A stretch of DNA of 27,951 bases, from IMG/VR virus record IMGVR_UViG_3300027963_000269, positions 1 through 27,951 of that record. The stretch is one strand, 5' to 3'. The stretch is from a virus. A program made the position numbers and the translations under genes. This document shows, one piece after another, positions 21,182-27,951 of this stretch; the first letter of the stretch is position 1; each line of letters starts with the position of its first letter. The notes below the pieces were generated by a model that ran no database searches, was not told where the DNA came from, and was given only the letters and a program-made list of their open reading frames with translations.

Positions 21182-21876
21182 ATTGATTCTTCTAAATTTT
21201 TCAATTTTAGAAAATTAATTTGGTCAAATTTTTCATTTTCAACTCTACTAATTGTTTCAGAAATTTTAGTTTTTAATTCAAATTCTTCTTCTTTATCTAA
21301 AATTGTTTTTAGCTTATTAATTGCACTTTCTTTTATTGTTTCAAATTTTGTTTCAAGTGACGAAACATCTTCAGATATTATTTGGAAAAATTCTTTTTTT
21401 GAACTTTCATCAAGAGTTTCAATATAATTCATTAAAGTTTGATTAGCAATGTTAACCATAGATTTAATTGGAATGTTAATTGATTCTTTGATTGATGTAT
21501 TATTTGAAGTTAAAATAGATATAATATTTTTCTTGGCTTGAATTCTTTCATGAAGGTTTAATTTATTAACATAAACTAATGTATCAATATCAGAGTATTC
21601 GTTTTCAGATGATTCATTTAAAGTTTTTGGTAATTTAATAGATGGTAAAATCTTATTTAAAAGACTAATACCTTCTTCTAAAAATTCTTTGGCGTCAGAT
21701 TCAGATAATCCTTGTGGTCTACTCAATTGGTCATACAATGAATATGCTTTTGAAATAGACTTATCATTCAACACATTATGTTTGAACTCTCTTAAAGACT
21801 TCTTGAATTCTTTTTCGTTTTTATACGACTCAAGAAGATTTTTTTCAATTATGGATTTGATTTTACCGAAGGTCAT
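21178..21876 (-). CDS. Helical protein after the portal gene; candidate prohead core protein
   Basis: A 232-aa, almost wholly helical Lys/Glu/Ser-rich protein starting MTFGKIKSIIEKNLLESYKN. It continues with FKKSLREFKHNVLNDKSISK, FLEEGISLLNKILPSIKLPK, a segment NLHERIQAKKNIISILTSNN, and a C-terminal coiled-coil-like region. It follows the portal gene, where T4 has the core genes 67-68. It contains several (L/I)-x-E sites (NLLE/S, TLNE/S, IISE/D) that a gp21 protease could use. These support, but do not prove, a prohead core role. An exact ATATTTATTA element lies 12 nt before the ATG. It is convergent with and overlaps bS21 by 4 bp at the stops. Confidence 0.75.
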   Translation of the reverse strand: MTFGKIKSIIEKNLLESYKNEKEFKKSLREFKHNVLNDKSISKAYSLYDQLSRPQGLSESDAKEFLEEGISLLNKILPSIKLPKTLNESSENEYSDIDTLVYVNKLNLHERIQAKKNIISILTSNNTSIKESINIPIKSMVNIANQTLMNYIETLDESSKKEFFQIISEDVSSLETKFETIKESAINKLKTILDKEEEFELKTKISETISRVENEKFDQINFLKLKNLEESI

Positions 21877-21888
21877 CTGAATATTTTT

Positions 21889-21898
21889 TAATAAATAT
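21889..21898 (-). promoter_or_regulatory. ATATTTATTA element (minus sense) before the helical core-like gene
   Basis: Exact copy of the recurrent 10-mer, 12 nt before the ATG at 21876, ending at the last base of the portal stop codon. Same sequence and spacing as in front of gp21. Confidence 0.5.
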
Positions 21899-23745
21899 TA
21901 GGAGTTTAGTAACTTATCCAATTCTTTTGAAATTTCTCCCAAAGATTCTTGTCCATGCCCTAAATCAATGAATTTTTTTCCTTCAATTAAGTCATTTTCA
22001 ACTAAAATATTTAAATTACTTAATTTAGATTCAGGCGCTAATTCAGGACCTGGTGGAGGAGGTGCTTCTCCTTCAGCTGGTGGTGGCGGTGCACTCATAT
22101 CTTCTCCACCTGGTGGTAGTGAAGGAGCGGCTCCCATATTTGGTGGTGTCTCAGTTCCTGTAACAATTCCACCCGAAGCAGCACCTGTTCCACCAGAAGT
22201 GTTACCATATAATTTATCTATATTATCAAATACTCCTGATTTTGTAATAACTGTTGCAGTTGCTTTCAATTCTTCACCCACAGCTCTTTCTAACCTTTGT
22301 TGTTGTAAATCAAGTTTAACTTCTTCATCAGACCAACCAAAAATATGTTTTTTAGCCCATGTAGATGAAGTCGCTTGTATTCCGTTTCCAGGGTCTGCAA
22401 CCAAATCTTTATATAATAATACTTTTTCTTTCCAAACATCAATTTTTAACAAATCAGCCTGAGTAGAAGGATTACTTAATCCTAATGTAAAATTAGATAA
22501 CTCATCTTCAAATCCTAATAAAAATAAATGTATAATTGCAACTTTATTTAATTCTTGCAACATACTTTTTTGAATTCTATTAATTGTACGAGCAAATCTA
22601 ATATCCTGTAATGATAAGTTTTTACCATCACCCACAACTTCTTCAAATCCTAAAAACGCTTTAGGTACACGAAGTGCTGTTAATAATTTCTTTTGGATAT
22701 ATTCTATATCGGCAATCTCAGATAAGTTTGTGGCACCTGGTAAAGTTGTAATTGGGTCTGGTGCTGCAGGGTCTCTAACAGGAATAAAATAATCTTGGTC
22801 AACTGCCATCTGATTAAATCTCATATCCACATTACCTGTCTTACTATCTACAATTTGTTCTCTTTTGAATTTGTTGGCCACACGTTGTACATATGCTTCA
22901 ACATCATCATCGTTCATGTTTCCAACAAACACTTTGAACATTCTTCTTTCAGGAGCTCTTGAAGTACGATAAATCAACATCGCATCTTCCGATAACAATA
23001 ATTGTTTCCAAATTCTTCTTGCTTTTTCTAACATAGAAGTACCATATGGAAGCTTTCTATCATCACCTAACAATCTAAAGTGAGCAATTTCCCATGATTG
23101 GAATGTCATATTCTTATTTTTCCAATCAAAATGTAATGGCTTTCTATCTTCAGGATTTTCAGGTTCTACAGTAATTTTTTGACTTGTTCCTGCCTCTCTG
23201 CGTTCAATTTCGATTGTGGGTAATTGTTGACAACCTACAACACCTCTTTCAGGGTCTAACTTCAAATAAACGAAGTTATCACCATACTTACAAGTGTTTC
23301 TTGTCCACATTGGTAAGTTGGTATTAATATCTAAGTTGTTGTTGAATAAATCCGCCAACACTCCCTTGATTCTTTTTGATTCAGAATAAATTTGTAAAAT
23401 AAATCCATCTTCGTTTGTTGTTGTGGATTCTTCAGCATAAATGTCTAAAGCTGCTGAAATTTCAGGAGTATACTCCATCGATTCGTAATCGTACTGTGCA
23501 GATAATCTTGATGGCTCATAATAAATTGCTTGAGAATATAAGTTGTTTTCAACCTTAGCCCATTGATTTGATAAGTAATATGATTGTTGTGCCTGTAATT
23601 TTTCTTTTTCGTATTCTTCTCTACTTTTGGTGCGTAACAGCTCCTTTTTATCAAACTTGTACGTTGGATAATCCTGATTTAATAATGAATTTGGACCAAA
23701 GGTTTTTGATAACCTTTGCCACACCGTAAGATTTTGTTCGCTCAT
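21898..23745 (-). CDS. 20: Portal vertex protein, T4 gp20-like
   Basis: A 615-aa portal of the T4 type, the dodecameric ring at the DNA-packaging vertex. Clear signatures are SAQYDYESMEYTPEISAALD and IYAEESTTTNEDG near the N-terminus, then LPMWTRNTCKYGDNFVYLKL, a YGTSMLEKARRIWKQLLLSE wing/stem helix, RTSRAPERRMFKVFVGNM, and TALRVPKAFLGFEEVVGDGK. T4 gp20 is 524 aa. The extra length includes a Gly/Pro-rich disordered stretch (residues ~520-570, PPGGEDMSAPPPPAEGEAPP) followed by a short ordered tail (FIDLGHGQESLGEISKELDK). It lies 40 bp after the terminase gene, with an upstream element in that gap. Confidence 0.95.
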   Translation of the reverse strand: MSEQNLTVWQRLSKTFGPNSLLNQDYPTYKFDKKELLRTKSREEYEKEKLQAQQSYYLSNQWAKVENNLYSQAIYYEPSRLSAQYDYESMEYTPEISAALDIYAEESTTTNEDGFILQIYSESKRIKGVLADLFNNNLDINTNLPMWTRNTCKYGDNFVYLKLDPERGVVGCQQLPTIEIERREAGTSQKITVEPENPEDRKPLHFDWKNKNMTFQSWEIAHFRLLGDDRKLPYGTSMLEKARRIWKQLLLSEDAMLIYRTSRAPERRMFKVFVGNMNDDDVEAYVQRVANKFKREQIVDSKTGNVDMRFNQMAVDQDYFIPVRDPAAPDPITTLPGATNLSEIADIEYIQKKLLTALRVPKAFLGFEEVVGDGKNLSLQDIRFARTINRIQKSMLQELNKVAIIHLFLLGFEDELSNFTLGLSNPSTQADLLKIDVWKEKVLLYKDLVADPGNGIQATSSTWAKKHIFGWSDEEVKLDLQQQRLERAVGEELKATATVITKSGVFDNIDKLYGNTSGGTGAASGGIVTGTETPPNMGAAPSLPPGGEDMSAPPPPAEGEAPPPPGPELAPESKLSNLNILVENDLIEGKKFIDLGHGQESLGEISKELDKLLNS

Positions 23746-23773
23746 ATTACAATTTTACTTATTACCTTGATAA

Positions 23774-23782
23774 TATAAATAG
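23774..23782 (-). promoter_or_regulatory. CTATTTATA element (minus sense) before the portal gene
   Basis: A variant of the recurrent element in the 40-bp terminase-portal gap, 28 nt before the ATG at 23745. Its reverse complement is TATAAATAG, the T4 late promoter core, on the plus strand. Confidence 0.35.
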
Positions 23783-23785
23783 TTA

Positions 23786-25543
23786 TTACGCACCAAATAA
23801 CCATCCATATTTTTGGTAATCGGCTCTACTTGGTCCACTATTTGCTGGTCTACCATCTCTACCCATCTGTGGTACCATAGGGTTAAAAAATTCTGAAGCG
23901 TTTTTATTTTCATTAACCACTGTTGACCATGAGTTCAACATTGCCTTTGTATGATTTACTACTTTGGTTAAAGATTGGAAAGATTTTTCCGCAACATAAA
24001 TTGCCATAGACATTCCCATTATACAGTCATCATGATGTCCTTTTTGGTGGTCGGGTCTACCATTTACATAAATGAAAGTATTCATTTCATTATATAATCT
24101 ATGAGAGTAAACTTTGAATCCATGTCTTACAGATTCTTCAAATGAAGCAATAATTTGAACCCTTTTATTGTTAAAATTAATACCAGGAATTTTTTCATTC
24201 ATTTTTGGGTCAAATTTCCATTTGTTTGTTGTATCAATGTTATCAACATACAATCCACCTCCATATGAAAGTTCTTGCATTTTTCTCGCTGTTGAAACTC
24301 CCATACCACCTGTAATATCAATCACACAATATGCGCTATATAAATTTCCCCACTTGTAAGCAATTTCGGCAATTACATCTGGTGGAACTTTTCCAACATA
24401 TTCTAACACTTGTTCTCTTTCGTCAAAATCAATGATTTGGATACACGAGAAGTCTTCTGAATCTCCACGAGATACATCGACACCCATAACGTATTTGTGA
24501 CCGTTTACGGGTTCTTTGAATATCCACAGTGACCCTCCCATAAGTTTTGCTTGGGGTTCACGTAATGTGTTTTTGGCAATACCTTGCATTAATTCTGATT
24601 CGAATACGTTGTCACCTGAACCTAAGAAGTTACATTCCAACTCCTGAGCCACCTTACGTCTGTCAAACTTCAATTTTTTAACCATCCCCTCAAACCAAGC
24701 GGAACATGGTTTATATCCTTGTTCCATATATTCTGTGGTAATTGAATGGTCTCTTTCGTATGGATTTTCTATCGATAAATTAATTACATCTTTTTCAGAA
24801 TATTCTTCCCTGTTTAATAAGAAGTGAACCAGGTCATTTGTTTTAACCATAAACAAATCTTTAGTATATCTTGGGTCACGGTACCAAAACATTTCAGATA
24901 TTTTAAAATCGTTCATGTTTCTTAATGACTGGTCGTAAATTTCGTAATAGATTTGGTCGTATCCGTTTGGTGTGGATACAACAATAACCTTACCACCCGT
25001 AGAAAGTGAGGCCATACACGCTGACCAGAAATCTCCGTCAGCCTCAATGAACGCCGCCTCATCAAAAATAAGTATAGTAGGGGTATAACCTCTCAACGCA
25101 TCCTTTGATGTTGCAACCGCTTTTACTTCACAGTCGTTAGTTAGTTTAAAATGTCTTTGTGAATTTTTTTCTTTTGAAAACCCTATACCAACCCATGATG
25201 GCCATTGTTCTGTAAAACTTCTAATCTTATTAGCCATCTCCACGGATGTATCTAATTTGTTGGCAATGATTAGAATTTTTTCAGGTTTTTGTTTTTTAGC
25301 AAATACTAATTTTTTAGACGCCCAAGCAGCAGTAACCGTTGTCACACCTGCCTGACGATACTTCAAAGCAATATTTTCATTGTAAGAATCATAATCTTCA
25401 ATAAGACTAACTTGGTCAGGAAATAAATCTAAGGGAACATACTTTGAAACCGTATTATCGTATGTTTGTAAGTAAGTACGAAGTGCGTAAGGAGTATTCC
25501 TCATACACTTCGTAACTTCTATAATTAATTGTTCTTTAGTCAC
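23786..25543 (-). CDS. 17: Terminase large subunit, T4 gp17-like
   Basis: A 585-aa packaging motor ATPase and nuclease. The Walker A segment is K61-Y-R-Q-A-G-V-T-T69, where the usual Lys before Ser/Thr is Val67; K61 at the start of the loop resembles the deviant Walker A of some terminases. Walker B TILIFDEA holds D161 and E162, and motif III is S190-T-P. The RNase H-like nuclease has D356 (VMGVDVSRGD), D409 (YCVIDITGG) and D505/D506 (HHDDCIMGMSMA). T4 gp17 is 610 aa. The start codon is GTG at 25543, 8 bp after the preceding stop; no ATG gives a complete N-terminus. It is followed directly by the portal gene, without sheath and tube genes between. Confidence 0.95.
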   Translation of the reverse strand: MTKEQLIIEVTKCMRNTPYALRTYLQTYDNTVSKYVPLDLFPDQVSLIEDYDSYNENIALKYRQAGVTTVTAAWASKKLVFAKKQKPEKILIIANKLDTSVEMANKIRSFTEQWPSWVGIGFSKEKNSQRHFKLTNDCEVKAVATSKDALRGYTPTILIFDEAAFIEADGDFWSACMASLSTGGKVIVVSTPNGYDQIYYEIYDQSLRNMNDFKISEMFWYRDPRYTKDLFMVKTNDLVHFLLNREEYSEKDVINLSIENPYERDHSITTEYMEQGYKPCSAWFEGMVKKLKFDRRKVAQELECNFLGSGDNVFESELMQGIAKNTLREPQAKLMGGSLWIFKEPVNGHKYVMGVDVSRGDSEDFSCIQIIDFDEREQVLEYVGKVPPDVIAEIAYKWGNLYSAYCVIDITGGMGVSTARKMQELSYGGGLYVDNIDTTNKWKFDPKMNEKIPGINFNNKRVQIIASFEESVRHGFKVYSHRLYNEMNTFIYVNGRPDHQKGHHDDCIMGMSMAIYVAEKSFQSLTKVVNHTKAMLNSWSTVVNENKNASEFFNPMVPQMGRDGRPANSGPSRADYQKYGWLFGA

Positions 25544-25551
25544 TTGTAGAA

Positions 25552-26847
25552 TTATTTAGGTCTCGATATACCCAAACTACTGAAGAAATCGTCAAGTCCG
25601 TCATCTTCATCTTCAGAATCGATACCTTCCTCTTCTTTGTAATCTTCAAATTCTTCTTTCATCGTCATAGCTTCTTTCATAATTTCTCTGAATCTCGCAG
25701 TTGCTTTTTTTACTTTTGATTCATCTTCAGAGATTGTGTTTCCTATGATTTCTAAGAATTCTTGAGCAGGTATTTGGTATAACAAGATATGAAACCAGTT
25801 TATTAGACCTTTATTTGACTCGTCGAATATTTCATCTGGCATCGCGTGTCTAAGTTTTTCCACAATTTCAGGTCCTATTCTTAATTGCATTGGTTCGTTA
25901 GATAATACATCTACAGCACCTCTCACTTTTTCACGAATATCAGGATTTTTAGAATGTCCGTGTCTTCCTTTAGCTTCTTCTAACCCTTTAATAATTTCAT
26001 GACATAAAATTGGAAATATCATTCCTACCGCTACAATTTTTGTATCAGGTTGTTCTTCTCCTTCTTCACCACCACCTTCTTCTCCTTCATCGTCAGCATC
26101 TTCTAATGATACTTTACCAGCAACACCTTGACCTGATTGACTCATCATTTCAATCATTTGTTCCATGGTAAAATACATGAAGTCGTTAATTGCCATGATT
26201 CCTAAGTAATCTCCATATAGAGATGGGTCAATCGCATCTAATCTTGCTTTAATTGAAGGTTCTTGAAAGATGTAATGACCTCTTTTGGCAGAACCTTGAA
26301 TGATTGCATTGATAATATTTCTTTTATGTTTTTCTAATTCTAATTCCTCTTCATGTGTTAAATCTTCAATATCAAAAGAAGGTATTTCTAATTTTTCTTT
26401 CTCATCATCTTCTTTATCTTCTGGCTCTTCTGGTTGATATCTAAAATCTGAAGTATCTGGTTGTTCTCCCAAATGTGGTTCAATTTGATACCATCCTTCA
26501 GGTACTTGTTGTTCTTGTAAACAAGCATCAACAGCTAACTGTTCAAGTTCATCTTTATGTCTGGCTTCAATTGACATGATATTCCTAAGCTTACCCATCA
26601 TTTCATGGTAAATCATTCCTTGAACTTGTCGAGAGTTGATATTTCTATTACCTACAACTTCTTTTAACTTGTCCGCAACTTTACCAAATCTTTGGCTAAC
26701 CAATCTTTGTACGTCAGCAGGACCCTTTCTCATTGCAGGATTTTGTGCATATAAACTGTCAGGACTAGCCAATTTTCTTTCCAAACTTGGGTCCATTCTT
26801 TCGGGTCTATTACCGTAATCTAACTGTTCTTTTAATTTTTTTGCCAT
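25552..26847 (-). CDS. Acidic protein of unknown function directly upstream of the terminase
   Basis: A 431-aa protein I do not recognise. Residues ~1-125 are helical (VQRLVSQRFGKVADKLKEVV, MIYHEMMGKLRNIMSIEARH). Residues ~130-165 are acidic and probably flexible. ELELEKHKRNIINAIIQGSA begins a helical core to ~240, an acidic Gly-rich linker (DDEGEEGGGEEGEE) follows, then a second helical core (IVAVGMIFPILCHEIIKGLE, LINWFHILLYQIPAQEFLEI) and an acidic tail ending DDFFSSLGISRPK. It is 8 bp before the terminase start and 4 bp after the previous gene. In T4 this slot holds gp16, the small terminase (164 aa), so a packaging partner is a context-based guess; no DNA-binding motif is visible. Confidence 0.8.
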   Translation of the reverse strand: MAKKLKEQLDYGNRPERMDPSLERKLASPDSLYAQNPAMRKGPADVQRLVSQRFGKVADKLKEVVGNRNINSRQVQGMIYHEMMGKLRNIMSIEARHKDELEQLAVDACLQEQQVPEGWYQIEPHLGEQPDTSDFRYQPEEPEDKEDDEKEKLEIPSFDIEDLTHEEELELEKHKRNIINAIIQGSAKRGHYIFQEPSIKARLDAIDPSLYGDYLGIMAINDFMYFTMEQMIEMMSQSGQGVAGKVSLEDADDEGEEGGGEEGEEQPDTKIVAVGMIFPILCHEIIKGLEEAKGRHGHSKNPDIREKVRGAVDVLSNEPMQLRIGPEIVEKLRHAMPDEIFDESNKGLINWFHILLYQIPAQEFLEIIGNTISEDESKVKKATARFREIMKEAMTMKEEFEDYKEEEGIDSEDEDDGLDDFFSSLGISRPK

Positions 26848-26851
26848 TTTC

Positions 26852-27646
26852 TTATTTTTGTAAAAGTTTCATGATTGCATCAATAACCTCATCTTTCGCC
26901 TGTTCAGGTGAAACTCTCTTTGCCTTTGGTGATTCTTTCTCACCAGGATTTGGATTTTTACCAGGATGTGATGGTCTTGGTTTTTTATCAGGTGCTCCTG
27001 GCTTAGTTGTTGGTGATGTTTTAGGTTTTGAAGGTGCTGTTGCAGGGGCTTCAGACAAATACTTAATCAAATCACCTTTGGTTATTTTTGGTGGTAAATT
27101 TCTTTCAACAATTTTCATAATTTCGTTTTCTAAAAACAAAGATACGGGATTTTTTCCTTCTCCTAATTGTTTTTTTACTTCTTTTACACATCTTTCCCAT
27201 TTTCTTGACTTTTTAGGTCCTACTTGAGAATGACAGATAGCCCATGGATTAGGCTTGTTTTTTGCTTCTTCAATAGATTCTATAGTACCAACCGCATTTT
27301 TTTCGTTTGGATTGTCTAAATCATCATCCATTCCATCAGGAGCTGATTTTTGAGGCATGTCTTGAGTATATTCACCTGAACTTGCATTGTCTTTATCAGC
27401 TTCTACACCACCCTGTTCATCAAGTTCTTCCTCATATGCGATGAACGATTGTTTTTTAGCCATAGCTTCTTTTTCTTGAGGTGAGCCTTTAGCAACTTTT
27501 AAAACTCCAGGTGTTGTTTGTTCACTTAACAAATCTTTAAACAATTTGTTATGTAACACATCAATTTGTGATTCAGTTAATTTACTTACTGTTTTGGCAG
27601 ATAATCCTTTTTCAATTAATTGAAATGCTTTTATATTAGTTTTCAT
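26852..27646 (-). CDS. Protein with LSE/Q processing-like site and basic Trp-Cys module
   Basis: A 264-aa protein. Residues 1-43 are a helical leader (KLTESQIDVLHNKLFKDLLS) ending in L40-S41-E42/Q43, a good prohead-protease site. Further such sites are EELDE/Q at 75-78 and KYLSE/A near residue 200. Residues ~128-160 hold a basic module, NPWAICHSQVGPKKSRKWER with CVKEVKKQLGE, that I recognise as recurrent in phage proteins without known function. A second helix segment (ENEIMKIVERNLPPKITKGD) is followed by a Pro/Lys/Thr-rich disordered tail and a final helix (AKDEVIDAIMKLLQK). Its start overlaps the preceding gene by 11 bp. Likely a processed head-associated protein, by inference. Confidence 0.78.
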   Translation of the reverse strand: MKTNIKAFQLIEKGLSAKTVSKLTESQIDVLHNKLFKDLLSEQTTPGVLKVAKGSPQEKEAMAKKQSFIAYEEELDEQGGVEADKDNASSGEYTQDMPQKSAPDGMDDDLDNPNEKNAVGTIESIEEAKNKPNPWAICHSQVGPKKSRKWERCVKEVKKQLGEGKNPVSLFLENEIMKIVERNLPPKITKGDLIKYLSEAPATAPSKPKTSPTTKPGAPDKKPRPSHPGKNPNPGEKESPKAKRVSPEQAKDEVIDAIMKLLQK

Positions 27647-27951
27647 ATACTACTTTCTTTTCGAATTCTAAAATTAAATCTCGTTCGTAGAGTTTATCTT
27701 TTATTTCTTGTTCTGTTTGTCCAAATCTAAATACCAATCTTTTTTGTCCTTCAGATTCTTCACTTTCCCAGGCTAATGCAACAACATCATCCATTGCATC
27801 TATCATAGAAAAAAAATCGGAGTTCTGAATCAATTCCAACTTTACATCAGTATTTCTCAGAACTCCTACCTTTTTAATATGTTTTAAATCGGGAGGAGAA
27901 GGATAACCATTTGACGGTTTACTTTCCCATGATTCCCCCCACACATCCAGA
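27636..27951 (-). CDS. Unknown protein, 5'-truncated by the window edge
   Basis: At least 105 codons are open to the window edge. The reading frame continues upstream of the GTG at 27944 without a stop, so that GTG is not necessarily the start. Visible sequence includes WGESWESKPSNGYPSPPDLK, then KKVGVLRNTDVKLELIQNSD, FFSMIDAMDDVVALAWESEE and a C-terminal LYERDLILEFEKKVVYEN. It is soluble alpha/beta by eye, and no family is recognised. Its stop overlaps the start of the next gene by 11 bp, so it is the upstream member of the minus-strand head operon. Confidence 0.7.
   Translation of the reverse strand, partial: LDVWGESWESKPSNGYPSPPDLKHIKKVGVLRNTDVKLELIQNSDFFSMIDAMDDVVALAWESEESEGQKRLVFRFGQTEQEIKDKLYERDLILEFEKKVVYEN

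Noticed and set aside
21968-22462. Open plus-strand frame of 164 codons, Gly/Pro/Ser-rich
   Set aside because: Antisense of the Gly/Pro-rich portal C-terminus, with no start context; a shadow frame.
26787-27227. Open plus-strand frame of 146 codons across a gene junction
   Set aside because: Antisense of two well-supported minus-strand genes; composition is not protein-like.

Overview
The window is part of an AT-rich genome of a T4-like contractile-tailed bacteriophage that most likely infects a Bacteroidota (Flavobacterium/Cytophaga-type) host. The phage assignment rests on a head-assembly block on the minus strand in T4 order: large terminase (gp17), portal (gp20), prohead protease (gp21), scaffold-like core protein (gp22) and major capsid protein (gp23). 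A gp55-like late sigma factor and a gp5-like baseplate protein lie on the plus strand. The host assignment is inferred from five observations: no Shine-Dalgarno sequence at any gene start examined, two TAnnTTTG boxes of the Bacteroidota promoter type, a small lipoprotein, a protein resembling the Bacteroidota family DUF4494, and a ribosomal protein bS21 of Bacteroidota type.

Layout. Positions 1-11.8 kb are on the plus strand and tightly packed. They hold a 5'-truncated GDP-L-fucose synthase, PhoH-like ATPase, degenerate HAD-like protein, small unknown, GT-B and GT-A glycosyltransferases, late sigma factor, small unknown, large structural protein, small coiled-coil protein, gp5-like hub/spike protein, a 502-aa probable structural protein, an acidic/Cys-module protein and a small conserved unknown. 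Positions 11.8-15.5 kb are a mixed-strand interval with short genes, a bidirectional terminator, a zinc-ribbon protein, a 69-aa predicted lipoprotein and a Cys-rich OmpA-like protein. Positions 15.6-27.95 kb are the minus-strand head operon, transcribed right to left. It is interrupted by one plus-strand gene, bS21, between the portal and protease genes.

How the parts fit. The late sigma factor probably drives the structural genes. A recurrent 10-mer, ATATTTATTA and close variants, lies upstream of many of them, typically 10-15 nt before the ATG, and is the best candidate for the late promoter core. The gp21 protease should process capsid and scaffold at (I/L)-x-E sites. The same type of site closes short N-terminal peptides on at least four other proteins here, which suggests a set of protease-matured, possibly head-packaged accessory proteins. 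The fucose synthase and two glycosyltransferases suggest that surface glycans are built or altered.

Most promising observations: (1) the shared capsid-targeting-like propeptides; (2) a phage bS21 that keeps a Tyr at position 54, the residue I recall as implicated in anti-SD sequestration in Flavobacterium, in a genome region without SD sequences; (3) the conserved upstream 10-mer with very short implied leaders; (4) a terminase whose Walker A lysine is displaced. All functional calls come from reading the sequence; no database search was run.
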